Positions 34,336 through 43,796 are shown, counted from the first letter of the stretch. The stretch is DNA of 64,000 bases from Aquisalimonas sp007126095 (GCF_048323695.1 NZ_JBLWFT010000001.1:248001-312000); one strand, 5' to 3'. Made by a program: numbers and translations. Notes: generated from the letters alone by a model not told the origin.

Positions 34336-35526
34336 ATGGTCGATTCAATCCATCACGGGAGCTTTCCGCCAGCCGTTGGCAGCCTACTGGAACGTGCGGT
34401 TCAGGACCTGGCCGGTCTGCGGGGAATCCGGCACGCCATCCTGGGTGTCGAGCCAGGGGATCGCTCGTACCGCTGGATCGGTGCCGCCGGTGCCGCGGAC
34501 CCGAGTGGTACACCGATGACGCCGGAGACGCCCTACTGCCTGGCCAGTGTCACCAAGCTCTACATCGGTGCGGCGATCCTGCGCCTCGAGGAACAGGGCC
34601 GGCTCTCCATCAATGATCCGCTCACGGACCATCTGCCCGACCATCTGGTCACTGGTCTCCATCGGCGCCGGGGCGTGGATAGGACGGCCGATCTCACACT
34701 GCGCCACCTCCTGGCGCATGCCTCCGGGCTGCCCGAATACCTCTCGGAGGCGCCCAAGGGGAACAAGGCGCTACTGGACCGAATCGTTGAGCAGGGTGAC
34801 CTGAGCTGGGAGCCAGCCGACGTGACCGAACTGGTCCGGACAGCGAAGGGCGCGCACTTCAATCCCCGCCCCTTCGACGGACGTCGGCATACCGTGCGCT
34901 ACTCGGACACCAACTTCCAGCTTCTCATGGCCGTGATCGAGGCGGTTACCCGCCAACCAATCCATGAAGCGTTCGCGACGCTCATCTACGCGCCGCTGGG
35001 CCTGACCCGCACATGGCACCCGGGAACGCCTTCGGAGGCATCCATGCCGCCAGCCGCAGTGCCATGGGCGGGTGAGGCGCCGTTTGACCGGCCGCTCGCC
35101 TTGCGCTCATTCCGGGATCTCTTCAGCACGGCCGAGGAGACGCTGCGCTTCTTGCGCGCCCTGATCACCGGGGCCCTGTTCGATGAGCCAGCCACGGCGG
35201 AGCGGATGCGGGAGCACTGGAACCCGCTGGGGTTTTCCCTTATCCCGACAGCCCCCGGCTGGCCCATCGAGTACGGGTTGGCCATGATGCGCTTTCAGAC
35301 CCCACGCTTGCTGAGACCGTTCCTCACCGTCCCGACGCTCATTGGGCATACCGGAGTGTCCGGCTCATGGCTGTTCTATGCCCCCGATTCCGACCTGTAC
35401 CTCACCGGGACAGTGGACCAATTGACGGCCCCGGCAATACCGTTCAGAAAACTGCCACGACTGGTCGAGCAACTGCGCTCTACCGCCGTGAAGCGCGCAA
35501 CAGAGGAGGCGCGACAGCGCGACTGA
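34336..35526 (+). CDS. Class C beta-lactamase-like serine hydrolase (second copy)
   Basis: 396 aa of the same family but not a close duplicate of its neighbour. SxxK is SVTK in CLASVTKLYIGAAIL, the Tyr motif region is RYSDTNFQLLMAVIE, and the third motif is GHTGVSGSWLFY. No signal peptide is evident. The final 150 bp overlap an antisense frame that carries a LytTR fragment, which suggests the fragment inserted just downstream. Substrate unknown; esterase-type activity is likely. Confidence 0.8.
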   Translation: MVDSIHHGSFPPAVGSLLERAVQDLAGLRGIRHAILGVEPGDRSYRWIGAAGAADPSGTPMTPETPYCLASVTKLYIGAAILRLEEQGRLSINDPLTDHLPDHLVTGLHRRRGVDRTADLTLRHLLAHASGLPEYLSEAPKGNKALLDRIVEQGDLSWEPADVTELVRTAKGAHFNPRPFDGRRHTVRYSDTNFQLLMAVIEAVTRQPIHEAFATLIYAPLGLTRTWHPGTPSEASMPPAAVPWAGEAPFDRPLALRSFRDLFSTAEETLRFLRALITGALFDEPATAERMREHWNPLGFSLIPTAPGWPIEYGLAMMRFQTPRLLRPFLTVPTLIGHTGVSGSWLFYAPDSDLYLTGTVDQLTAPAIPFRKLPRLVEQLRSTAVKRATEEARQRD

Positions 35527-35918
35527 ACGCCGAGGTTGAGCGCTGGACCAGGAGAACCGTGATGGTGCTGCGAGATTCCGTTGAAGTCGCTGCGGACATA
35601 GTCAGCGTTCCGGCCCATCCGAGAGGGGTGCTTTTCTTTGGCTACTTCTTGCTGATAGGTGCGGCTGACCCGCACCTCCCGACCATCCTTGAGCAGGAGG
35701 CTCATCCGCACGTTGTGCCGATTGACCGCTTCGACAGCGTCGTGGGCAACCCACCAGGAGCGGTGGACGCGTCGGCCCAAGCCGTCGAGCTCTCTTGCGG
35801 CATCTTCCATCCGGCACAGGATGAGTTGCTCGCCATCGGTACTGTGCACGGCAAGGTAGTGATCCTGCATCTGCAGGCACAGAAGCTCGCCGCGGATCGG
35901 GCGCTCCGTGATGAACAT
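35376..35918 (-). pseudogene. LytTR DNA-binding domain fragment
   Basis: Read leftwards from 35918, residues 1-94 (to about 35637) have a LytTR output domain: GELLCLQMQDHYLAVHSTDG, then RRVHRSWWVAHDAVEAV and LKDGREVRVSRTYQQE. The N-terminal part of a LytTR regulator (receiver or membrane domain) is missing; at 35905-35918 the sequence becomes the 5' part of a DUF418 gene on the other strand. Beyond 35637 the frame has no family similarity and runs into the 3' end of the serine hydrolase. It is a decayed fragment, not a functional gene. Confidence 0.7.
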
Positions 35919-36683
35919 CCAGACGTTCTCGATGATCAGCCAGGCCTATCTCAACCCGACACTGGGCGGGACCATGACCGGCGTCGATTTCTGGCTGTGG
36001 GCGGTGTCCCACGTCCCGTTCGATTCAAAGTTCCTGGCGCTGTTCGCGGCCCTGTTCGGCGCCGGAATGGTTGTCATGGCGGAGCGGGCCGAAGCCGCCG
36101 GCATCTCTACATGGCGCCAGCACAGGTGACGCATGGGTATCCTGGCGCTTATCGGGCTGATCCACGCCTACGGCATCTGGTACGGCGATGTCCTGTTCAT
36201 CTATGCCGTCATCGGGCTGATTGCGTTCGCCTTCCGGAAGGCCTCGATCCGGCGTCTACTGACCGTCGCCGCGCTCTTCTACGCGGTGCCCGTTGTTGTC
36301 GGACTGGCCATGACCGGGCTGTTCTTCGCCATGCCCGGCGACGAGCACGAGGCAACGGTGCAGGCCCACTGGCAGCCCTCAATCGAGGCGATTGCGGCCC
36401 AGCAGGAAGCCTATCGCAGCGGCTGGCTCGGCCAGACGGCCCTGAGCTGTTATCTCCTCACCAGCGTGCTCTGCGGCACCGTGTTCTACGGCCACGGGCT
36501 TGGCCTGTTCGGGCAAGCCGACCGCGTGGATCAGCTCCTGGTGGTGCTCGCGGTCTGGGCAGTTCTCTGATCGTGGCGCCGGCCTGGCTGCGTCGCTTCC
36601 ACATGGGGCCTGTGGAGTGGCTGTGGCGGTGGGGCGTGAAAGGGGAGAAGCCGGCAATGCGGCGCCAGGCGGCAGTGGCCTGA
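35911..36683 (+). pseudogene. DUF418 (YeiB-like) membrane protein, decayed
   Basis: Pieces of a DUF418 gene in order: MNIQTFSMISQAYLNPT and LALFAALFGAGMVVMAERAE; an in-frame TGA at 36127-36129 (HR*RMGILALIGLIHAYG); then YGDVLFIYAVIGLIAFAFRK. A direct join of YRSGWLGQ to TALSCYLLTSVL leaves out roughly 130 residues of the usual protein. After GTVFYGHGLGLFG a frameshift near 36565 leads to the normal C-terminus (LIVAPAWLRRFHMGPVEWLW). The first 30 or so residues are absent. At least four lesions make it a clear pseudogene. Confidence 0.8.
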
Positions 36684-36837
36684 CCGGCCAACCTGGCGAG
36701 GGCGCGCCCGCGCCTTCCTTCTCGGGTAGCCGAAGTAGACAATGCGGGTTACCGCTGCGCTACACTTCCGCTCAATCTACCGTGGAGAGGGGATCTCGCC
36801 CGCTTTACCGCGGATCCTTCACACGCAGGAGCAAATC

Positions 36838-37950
36838 ATGGCGCTGTCCAGAGGACTCCGCTCCCGGTTCCTCAACTCCACCACTCTCGTGTTCTTGGCG
36901 ATCATTGTGTTGCTCACGGCGTGGATCGGCAGCGGCGTGATCGGCAGGGACGACGCCCCGGTGGCGGACCGGGGGCCCCCAGGGCCACCCACGGTGGCGG
37001 TGAGCATCAGCGAGGCCGAATCGGTGACCCGGGAAGTGGTGCTCTACGGCGACGTGGAGCCGAATCAAGTGTCGCTGCTGCGAGCACGCACCGACGGCAT
37101 CGTGGAAGAGATGATCGCCACCGGCACCCGTGTGGAGCGCGGCGACGCGGTGGGCCAGCTCTCCACCGATGACCGGCAGGCCCGTCTCGCCCGTACCCGG
37201 GCGCAGGTGGCCTCGGCCCAGCGCAACTATGACAGCGCCATGGAGATGGTCGAGGGCGGATTCATATCCCGCGCTGAAGTGCAGACCCGACTGGCCGAAC
37301 TGGAAGCGGCCCGCGCCGATCTGCGGGCCGTGGAGCTGGAGATCGACAACACCACACTGCAGGCACCCATCGGCGGCGTGGTCAACCGCATCGACGCGGA
37401 TGTGGGCGCCTACGTGTCCATGGGCGGAGAGGTGCTGCAGATCGTCGACAATCACCCGCTGATCGCCGTGGTGCATGTCCATCAGGCCGCGGCGCCACGG
37501 CTGCGCACGGGCATGCCGGCCCACGTGGACTTCGTCGGCGCCGACCGGCGCGAGGGCACCATTCGCTACATCGCCCCGTTGGCCGATGGCGCCACCCGGA
37601 CCTTCCGGGTGGAAGTGGAGGTTGACAACAGCGACCTGGCCCTGCCCTCCGGGCTCAGCGCCGAAGTCATCATCCCCACCGACACGGTGGAGGCGCATCG
37701 GGTATCCCCGGCCCTGATCCGTCTCGACACCCAGGGCCGGATCGGCCTGCAGACTGTGGATGAGGATGACCGCATCGCCTTCACGCCGGTGGAGGTAATC
37801 CGGGCCCGCGCCGACGGCGTCTGGGTCACCGGTCTGCCGGATCCGGCCCGGATCGTCACCATCAGCCGGGGTCTGCTGAGTCCCGGACAGGCGGTGGAAG
37901 TGCGGGAGACGCCGGCAGCCTACCTCCGCTCGGGCGGGGAGGCGCGCTAG
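36838..37950 (+). CDS. RND efflux periplasmic adaptor (membrane fusion protein)
   Basis: 370 aa. An N-terminal membrane anchor at about residues 14-32 (TTLVFLAIIVLLTAWIGSG) is followed by a lipoyl half-motif (LRARTDGIVEEMIATGTRVE). A short helical hairpin (about 115-170) comes next, then the second lipoyl half (LQAPIGGVVNRIDADVGAYV) and a beta-barrel. AGGAG sits 6 nt before the ATG at 36838. It overlaps the pump gene by one base (TAGTG), so the two proteins are made together. No outer-membrane TolC partner is nearby; a shared TolC elsewhere is expected. Confidence 0.88.
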   Translation: MALSRGLRSRFLNSTTLVFLAIIVLLTAWIGSGVIGRDDAPVADRGPPGPPTVAVSISEAESVTREVVLYGDVEPNQVSLLRARTDGIVEEMIATGTRVERGDAVGQLSTDDRQARLARTRAQVASAQRNYDSAMEMVEGGFISRAEVQTRLAELEAARADLRAVELEIDNTTLQAPIGGVVNRIDADVGAYVSMGGEVLQIVDNHPLIAVVHVHQAAAPRLRTGMPAHVDFVGADRREGTIRYIAPLADGATRTFRVEVEVDNSDLALPSGLSAEVIIPTDTVEAHRVSPALIRLDTQGRIGLQTVDEDDRIAFTPVEVIRARADGVWVTGLPDPARIVTISRGLLSPGQAVEVRETPAAYLRSGGEAR

Positions 37951-40900
37951 TGGCGCGGGCACTGGCGGCCATCTTCAGCCGTGTGCGCACGGTAGTGGTC
38001 CTGCTGGCGCTGATTGTTCTCGCCGGCGGCTATTCCTACGTGACCGTGCCCAAGGAGGCGGCACCGGAGATCGACATCCCCTTCTTCGTGGTGAATATCG
38101 CCTACCCGGGCATCTCCGCCGAGGACAGCGCCCGGCTGCTGATCGAACCCATGGAGCGCCAGCTACAGACCGTCTCCGGGTTGCGGCGCATCGACGCCCA
38201 GGCCGGTGAGGGCTTCGCCACCCTGACCCTGGAGTTCGACCCGGGCTTCGACCACCAGACCGCACTGCAGAGCGTGCGCGACGAGAGCGACAACGCCACG
38301 CCGGACCTGCCGGCGGGCGCGGAGGCGCCGGTGGTGCGGGAAATCGACCTGTCGCTGTTCCCGATCCTCACCGTGGCACTGTCCGGCGACGTGCCCGAGC
38401 GGGAACTGATCCGCATTGGCCGGGAACTGGAGGAGCGGCTGGAGTCCATCTCCGGGGTGCTGGAGGCGGACATCTCCGGCGCCCGGGAAGACCTCATGGA
38501 GGTCATCATCGATCCGCTGGCGCTGCAGTCCCACGGGATCTCACCCCAGGAAGTCAGCCAGGCGGTCCGTAGCAACAACCAGCTGGTGCCCGCCGGCGCC
38601 TTCGATACCGGTTCCGGGCGGATCGGCGTCTCCATCCCGGGCACCATCCAGTCGGTGGCGGACGTGCTGGTCATGCCCGTGCAGGTCACCGACAACGCCG
38701 TGGTCCGCGTTCAGGACGTGGCCGAGGTGCGCCAGACCTTCCAGGACCCGACCAGCTTCGCGCGCATCGAGGGCCAGCGCACCATCGGCCTCGACATCAG
38801 CAAGACCTCCGGGGCCAACATCATCGACACCGTGACCGAGGTCCAGGCGGTGGTCGAGTCCATGCAGCAGGACTGGCCCGCGGCGGTGCGGGTGGATTAC
38901 CTACAGAACCAGGCCGACGACATCGGCAGCCTGCTGGGGGACCTGGAGAACAACGTCATCACCGCCATCGTGCTGGTCATGCTCACGGTGATCCTGGCCC
39001 TCGGCCTGCGCGCCTCGCTGCTGGTGGCCATCGCCATTCCCAGCTCCTTCCTCGCCGGCATCCTGGCCATCAACGTCCTGGGCTTCACCCTGAATATCGT
39101 GGTGCTGTTCGCCCTGATCCTGGTGGTGGGCATGCTGGTGGACGGCGCCATCGTGGTGGTGGAGTTGGCGGAGCGCTACCGCGCCGAGGGCCGTGCCCGG
39201 CGCGAGGCGTTCCTGGCCGCCGCCCAGCGCATGGCCTGGCCGCTGATCGCCGCCACCGCCACCACCCTGGCGGTGTTCATCCCGCTGCTGTTCTGGCCGG
39301 GCACTGCCGGGGAGTTCATGCGCTATCTCCCGGCGACCGTGATCGTCACCCTGACGGCGTCGCTGTTCATGGCCCTGGTATTCGTGCCGGTGGTGGGCTC
39401 ACTGTTCTCCGCCGGCACGTCACCCCTGTCACCGGCCCGCGCCGCGTCGGCGCCTGGCCCCTACGGCCGGGTGCTGCGCTACATGATCGCCCGCCCGGGC
39501 TTCGCCGTGGGGCTTGGCCTGCTGGTGCTGCCCGGCTCGTTCGCCATCTACGGGGCACTGGGCAAGGGTGTCGCGTTCTTTCCGGCGGTGGAGCCGGAAC
39601 GCGCCCAGATCCAGATCCAGGCGGACGGCAACCTGTCGGTACAGGAATCCGATCGGTTGGTCCGCCTCGTGGAAGACACGGTCATGGGCGAGGCTGGGGT
39701 AGACCGGGTTTACGCCCGCACCATCGGTTCGGTGGAGGCGCGCCTGGGCGCCAACCTCGGGCCGGACGTCATCGGCACCATCCAGCTCGACTTCGATGAC
39801 TGGCGCCAGCGCGAGCCGGCCGCGGTGATCCTGGGCCGCATCCGCGACGCCACAGACGCCATCCCCGGCCTGGGGATCCAGGTCGAGGAGCAGCAGGCGG
39901 GGCCCGGCGCTGCGCGGCCGGTGCAGATCGAACTCTCCGCACGCGACCGTGATCTCCTGGCGCCCGCGTCCCGGCAACTCCAGGAGCTGATGGCGGAACA
40001 GGGAACGTTCGTGGATGTGGCCAGTGACGTACCGACCGAGCAACCGGAGATCCGCCTGCAGGTGGACCGGGAGCAGGCAGCCCGCTACGGCGTGGACATT
40101 GCCACCCTGGGGGATACCGTCCAGCTGCTCACCGGCGGGCTGCTGCTGGGCTCCTACCTGCCCGAGTTTGCGCCGGACGAAGTGGACATCCGGCTGCGTT
40201 ACCCCGTGAAGGACCGCACTTTCGCCCAGCTTGCCGAGCTGCGCATCGCCACCGAGCGCGGCATGATGCCGATCACGAACTTCGTGGCGCTGGAGGCCTC
40301 ACCGGCACCGTCGGTGATCAAGCGCGTGGACGGCCGCAACGTCCAGACCGTCTCCGCAGGCATCGCCCCTGGCACTACCTTGGCCGCGGAGCTGACCACC
40401 CTGGAGGACGCCATCGCCGCCTCCGGACTGGATGAACAGGTGGACGTGCGCTTCGCCGGAGAACTGGAGGATCAGCAGGAGACAATCGAGTTCCTCATGG
40501 TGGCGTTCATCGTGGCCCTGTTCCTGATGTTCCTGGTGCTGCTCACCCAGCTGAACAGCTTCTTCCAGGGCCTGCTGGTGCTCTCCGCCATCATCTTCTC
40601 CATCGCTGGCGTGCTACTCGGGCTGGTGCTCCGTCAGGAGCCGTTCTCGGTGGTGATGAGTGGCATCGGCATCATGGCGCTCGCCGGCATCGTCGTGAAC
40701 AACAACATCGTGCTCATTGATGCCTACAACGAGCATCGCGGCACCGGCATGTCACCCAGCGAGGCCGCCCTGCGCGCCGGCTCCGAACGCTTGCGCCCGG
40801 TGCTGCTCACCGCCATCACCACCATCGTCGGGCTCATGCCCATGGTGTTCGGTCTGACCGTGGACTTCTTCGCCCGGGATCTATTCTTTGGCGCGCCTTC

Positions 40901-41045
40901 AGGGCAGTTCTGGATTCAGCTTGCAACGGCCATTGTCGGCGGTCTGGCTATCGCCACCTTCATCACCGTGCTGCTCACTCCCACACTACTCGCCTGGGAC
41001 GGCGATCGACGCCTGCGTGGCGCCGACAAGGCAACCGCACCATAG
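37950..41045 (+). CDS. RND family efflux permease
   Basis: 1031-aa inner-membrane pump of the AcrB/HAE superfamily. It has two repeats, each of one transmembrane helix, a large periplasmic loop and five more helices. Typical motifs are PGISAEDSARLLIEPMERQL near the N-terminus and the proton-relay aspartate in GMLVDGAIVVVELAERY (TM4). GIMALAGIVVNNNIVLIDAY (TM10) and the LRPVLLTAITTIVGLMPM segment complete it. Start is GTG 37950 with GGGGAGG upstream. The group with a 1030-residue pump and one adaptor exports lipophilic compounds; the substrate is unknown. Confidence 0.9.
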   Translation: MARALAAIFSRVRTVVVLLALIVLAGGYSYVTVPKEAAPEIDIPFFVVNIAYPGISAEDSARLLIEPMERQLQTVSGLRRIDAQAGEGFATLTLEFDPGFDHQTALQSVRDESDNATPDLPAGAEAPVVREIDLSLFPILTVALSGDVPERELIRIGRELEERLESISGVLEADISGAREDLMEVIIDPLALQSHGISPQEVSQAVRSNNQLVPAGAFDTGSGRIGVSIPGTIQSVADVLVMPVQVTDNAVVRVQDVAEVRQTFQDPTSFARIEGQRTIGLDISKTSGANIIDTVTEVQAVVESMQQDWPAAVRVDYLQNQADDIGSLLGDLENNVITAIVLVMLTVILALGLRASLLVAIAIPSSFLAGILAINVLGFTLNIVVLFALILVVGMLVDGAIVVVELAERYRAEGRARREAFLAAAQRMAWPLIAATATTLAVFIPLLFWPGTAGEFMRYLPATVIVTLTASLFMALVFVPVVGSLFSAGTSPLSPARAASAPGPYGRVLRYMIARPGFAVGLGLLVLPGSFAIYGALGKGVAFFPAVEPERAQIQIQADGNLSVQESDRLVRLVEDTVMGEAGVDRVYARTIGSVEARLGANLGPDVIGTIQLDFDDWRQREPAAVILGRIRDATDAIPGLGIQVEEQQAGPGAARPVQIELSARDRDLLAPASRQLQELMAEQGTFVDVASDVPTEQPEIRLQVDREQAARYGVDIATLGDTVQLLTGGLLLGSYLPEFAPDEVDIRLRYPVKDRTFAQLAELRIATERGMMPITNFVALEASPAPSVIKRVDGRNVQTVSAGIAPGTTLAAELTTLEDAIAASGLDEQVDVRFAGELEDQQETIEFLMVAFIVALFLMFLVLLTQLNSFFQGLLVLSAIIFSIAGVLLGLVLRQEPFSVVMSGIGIMALAGIVVNNNIVLIDAYNEHRGTGMSPSEAALRAGSERLRPVLLTAITTIVGLMPMVFGLTVDFFARDLFFGAPSGQFWIQLATAIVGGLAIATFITVLLTPTLLAWDGDRRLRGADKATAP

Positions 41046-41082
41046 ATGGTTGAGTCACTGAGGCCGTTCATCCGATACTTTC

Positions 41083-41253
41083 GTGGAACAGCAGTTCGAT
41101 CTGCATGACGGGGCGGTTGTCGCAACCGCAAAACGCCACCGCGCTGCTCTCCGCAACCCTCCGAAACCTGTCGACGCCTACCTCGATACCCTCGCGGCGC
41201 AGGGGCTTGTCGTCACGGCGGAAAGGCTGCGGGAGTTCGCAGACGTTCTCTGA
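41083..41253 (+). pseudogene. Possible C-terminal remnant of a PIN-domain protein
   Basis: A 56-codon frame: VVATAKRHRAALRNPPKPVD, then AYLDTLAAQGLVVTAERLRE, ending FADVL. The pattern (PKPVxxYLDTLxxQGLxxT) resembles C-termini of PIN-domain toxins as I recall them; no N-terminal catalytic Asp region is present upstream. It is read in the same direction as the pump, 37 nt after it. Assignment is tentative. Confidence 0.3.
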
Positions 41254-41554
41254 CCAAACTCGACCCCGTAACCAAGGGACACTGTTCGACCCTGAGCTGC
41301 CGGTGACTCGTCACAAACGGAAGTCCGCTATTCGGAGTGGCGCGACTCACACCAACGAACCTTCTGCAAGGCCGGTACGGTTCACCTGCGCTACAGGGAC
41401 GTGGTCACAGCTGGGACTCGATGGGCAGAAGTCGCGCCGCACCGGCCCCGAAGCGCCGCCGGCGCGGGAGCCGCTGGCGTTTTAAGGTCACCCGGGGTTA
41501 AACCGTTCTAGGTGTGCCGGATAACACCGCCCCAGTGATGCCCTCTAAAGCCGT
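41254..41554. other. 301-bp region without a supported gene
   Basis: Lower coding potential than its surroundings. A plus-strand open frame (41105-41485) crosses it but has no ribosome binding site, a composition unlike a protein, and conflicts with the PIN-like frame. No repeat or terminator is visible. With the remnant just before it, this looks like a decay zone. Confidence 0.4.
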
Positions 41555-42055
41555 CTAGAGTTGCTTCCGAACAAGTTCCAACCACTCCTTGTACACAGCG
41601 ATCGCATCAGCTTCCATGACCCGGCTTGCGCGAATGCTCTTGCCCTGTGTCGCCGGCAAGCAAGCCTCGGCGCGCAGACTCGGCACATCCGCATCCGCGA
41701 ACCGCGTCCCCTGCAAGGGCGCAAACAGGCTAGTCGCCTTTTCACTGTCTGCCGCGAAGTACAGCTCCCGGATTCCTGCAAGCTGCATCGCCGCAGCGCA
41801 AAGCGGGCAGGGCTCACCTTGCGCGAATAGAATGCAATCGCTCAGATCCCAGGTATCGAGGCGGTGACAGGCATCCCGGATCGCAACAATTTCTCCGTGC
41901 GCCGTCGGGTCCCGATCTACCTCCACACGGTTGATCCCGACGCCCACCACCTCTCCCTCGCGAACGACCAGACTGCCAAACGGCTTGGTACCGGGTTCGC
42001 GAAGGGCGCGTCGCCCCTGATTGAGCGTCTCCCGCATGAGTTCATGAGCGTCCAT
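41555..42055 (-). CDS. Nucleoside/cytidine-type deaminase
   Basis: 166-aa zinc deaminase of the CDA fold. The zinc and proton-shuttle motif is TAHGEIVAIRD (HAE-like HGE), and the second motif is EPCPLCAAAM (PCxxC). The start at 42055 has AAGAGG about 5 nt upstream; an upstream ATG adds five residues. The length and the HGE...PCxLC pattern are closest to guanine deaminase and related small-molecule deaminases; tRNA adenosine deaminase (TadA) is less likely because its N-terminal pattern is absent. Substrate not established. Confidence 0.75.
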   Translation of the reverse strand: MDAHELMRETLNQGRRALREPGTKPFGSLVVREGEVVGVGINRVEVDRDPTAHGEIVAIRDACHRLDTWDLSDCILFAQGEPCPLCAAAMQLAGIRELYFAADSEKATSLFAPLQGTRFADADVPSLRAEACLPATQGKSIRASRVMEADAIAVYKEWLELVRKQL

Positions 42056-42258
42056 ATTACCTCTTCGCACTCGCAGCTGAGTTCAGTTTTCCGGGCACCT
42101 TTATTGTATACAATGCACTGCTCCACGAAACCAGTTGCTCCAAACGCGACCTCTACGGGTCGGGCACTGCCATCCAAGAACGTCCCGGATCGTAGCGGAG
42201 AAGGCTACGGTGGGGAATCAACCTGGCGGGCCTAAAATCGGGCCAAGCAGGTCACCGT

Positions 42259-42750
42259 TCAGGCATCGATTCCGTGAAGAACCAGCGCGAATGCCCCGGC
42301 CTGCTTGCCGGAGATGAACAGGCTGAGCGACGCGATGCATGCGGGGTCCAGCGCCGGGGCGTCGGGCAGCGTGCGGCCCCGAAACGACGGAACGAATCCG
42401 GCGAATGGCAGCGTGATCGGTTCGCGGCGATCTGCCGTGGTCGCGAATGAGTGCTGATACACAGGGGCGTCGCGGTCCCACGTCATGCGCAGCCCCAGCT
42501 TGTACTCCTTGCCGTCGCCGCGGACATCCAGCACTACGCCGTCATGGCTCGACAGGTCCAAGGTGGGAACGTCGCATTTCACCGAGGCGAAGCCGCCGCC
42601 ATTGGCCAGGCTGACCTCTCCCCGGAAGACACTGCTCACGGCGTCCAGCGGCTCCACAGCCCCGGTGGACAGGCCTCCCATGACCGGGTCACCCACGGAT
42701 ACCCATGGGGCGGGTTCTGCCTGCAGACCGAAGCGTGCAACTGCCACCAT
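42259..42750 (-). CDS. CIA30 family protein
   Basis: 163-aa single-domain protein of the CIA30 (NDUFAF1-like) family. It has WVSVGDPVMGGLSTG at the start, GEVSLANGGGFASVKC in the middle and FIPSF-like IPLPFAGFVPSFRG-type strand near residue 115 (LPFAGFVPSFRGRTL). The fold is a galactose-binding-like jelly roll. In eukaryotes the family assists complex I assembly; the bacterial role is unknown. AAGGAG is 5 nt before the ATG at 42750. It is divergent from the deacetylase-like gene with a 98-bp shared promoter region. Confidence 0.8.
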   Translation of the reverse strand: MVAVARFGLQAEPAPWVSVGDPVMGGLSTGAVEPLDAVSSVFRGEVSLANGGGFASVKCDVPTLDLSSHDGVVLDVRGDGKEYKLGLRMTWDRDAPVYQHSFATTADRREPITLPFAGFVPSFRGRTLPDAPALDPACIASLSLFISGKQAGAFALVLHGIDA

Positions 42751-42848
42751 GCATTCTCCTTGGGCGTGCCCGGTTGCGTGGGTGTTGGCAGAGCAGTGTA
42801 TTCTGCCCGCTTGCCGGAATCGATCCGTCCTGTTCGCCGGGAGCCGCC

Positions 42849-43796
42849 ATGGGGTTAGCAACCGTCCACCACCCGGGCTACACCATCGATCTGCCCGACG
42901 CGCATCCGTTTCCCATGCGCAAGTTCCGCGTCTTGAGGGAACAGCTCGCGGCCTCGCCGTATTCGGAAGTGGCGGAGTGGCTGCAACCGGAGCCGGTGGA
43001 TCCGGCCCTGCTCACCCGTGTGCACACGCTGGAGTACATCGATGCGTTCCTTAACGGTCGAACCGAGCGCGCCGCACAGCGGCGGACTGGGTTCCAGTGG
43101 TCCGAGGACCTGGTGGCCCGGGTGCGCCTGGAGACCGGTGGCACGGTCCTTACGGTGCAGGCGGCCCTGGAGTGCGGACTGGCCCTGAATACGGCCGGTG
43201 GTACCCACCATGCGCACGCCGATGCCGGCAGTGGGTACTGCCTCATTAACGACATCGCCGTAGCAGCCGTTCACGCCCTGGCGAGCGGCTGGGCGCGGCG
43301 CATCCTGGTGGTGGATCTGGACGTGCACCAGGGGGATGGCACCGCCGGGTTGCTCCAGGACGAGCCCGCGGTTTTCACGTACTCCATGCATGCCCGCACC
43401 AACTTCCCGGCACGCAAACGCGCAGGCGATCTGGACATCGCGCTGGATAAAGGGGTTGCGGACGCCGAGTACATGGGCATGTTGGAACGCACGCTGCCTC
43501 GGCTGCTGTCGCAGGTGCGCCCGGAGCTGGTGATCTACGATGCGGGGGTGGACGTGCATGCGCAGGACCGCCTCGGCCACCTGGAGCTCTCCGACGCGGG
43601 TATTACCCGGCGCGATACCTACGTGCTGCAGACGTGCCGCGAGAGCGGCATTCCCGTGGCGGGGCTGATCGGCGGCGGCTACGACCGCGACATCGACGCA
43701 CTGGCCCAGCGCCATGCGCTGCTGTTCCACGCCGCCCAGGGGCTGTGGCACGCCTCCGGGCCGCTGCTGGCCTTCGAGGGTGAGCAAGAGGGATGA
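42849..43796 (+). CDS. Histone deacetylase family amidohydrolase
   Basis: 315-aa zinc hydrolase of the arginase-deacetylase fold. The HH pair lies in GGTHHAHADAGSGYCLIND, the metal Asp-His pair in VVDLDVHQGDGTAGLL and the third metal Asp in YDAGVDVHAQDRLGHLELS; GGGYDRD completes the site. Bacterial members deacetylate polyamines or other acetylated small molecules, and the real substrate is unknown. GGGAG precedes the ATG at 42849. Its only close neighbour is the divergent CIA30 gene. Confidence 0.87.
   Translation: MGLATVHHPGYTIDLPDAHPFPMRKFRVLREQLAASPYSEVAEWLQPEPVDPALLTRVHTLEYIDAFLNGRTERAAQRRTGFQWSEDLVARVRLETGGTVLTVQAALECGLALNTAGGTHHAHADAGSGYCLINDIAVAAVHALASGWARRILVVDLDVHQGDGTAGLLQDEPAVFTYSMHARTNFPARKRAGDLDIALDKGVADAEYMGMLERTLPRLLSQVRPELVIYDAGVDVHAQDRLGHLELSDAGITRRDTYVLQTCRESGIPVAGLIGGGYDRDIDALAQRHALLFHAAQGLWHASGPLLAFEGEQEG

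Noticed and set aside
35367..36683. 438-codon plus-strand open frame spanning the LytTR/DUF418 junction
   Set aside because: Only its last 36 codons (the DUF418 C-terminus) look real; the rest is antisense or out of frame to the fragments described.
41105..41485. 126-codon plus-strand open frame after the efflux pump
   Set aside because: No ribosome binding site, composition unlike a protein, and it conflicts with the better PIN-like frame at 41083-41253.
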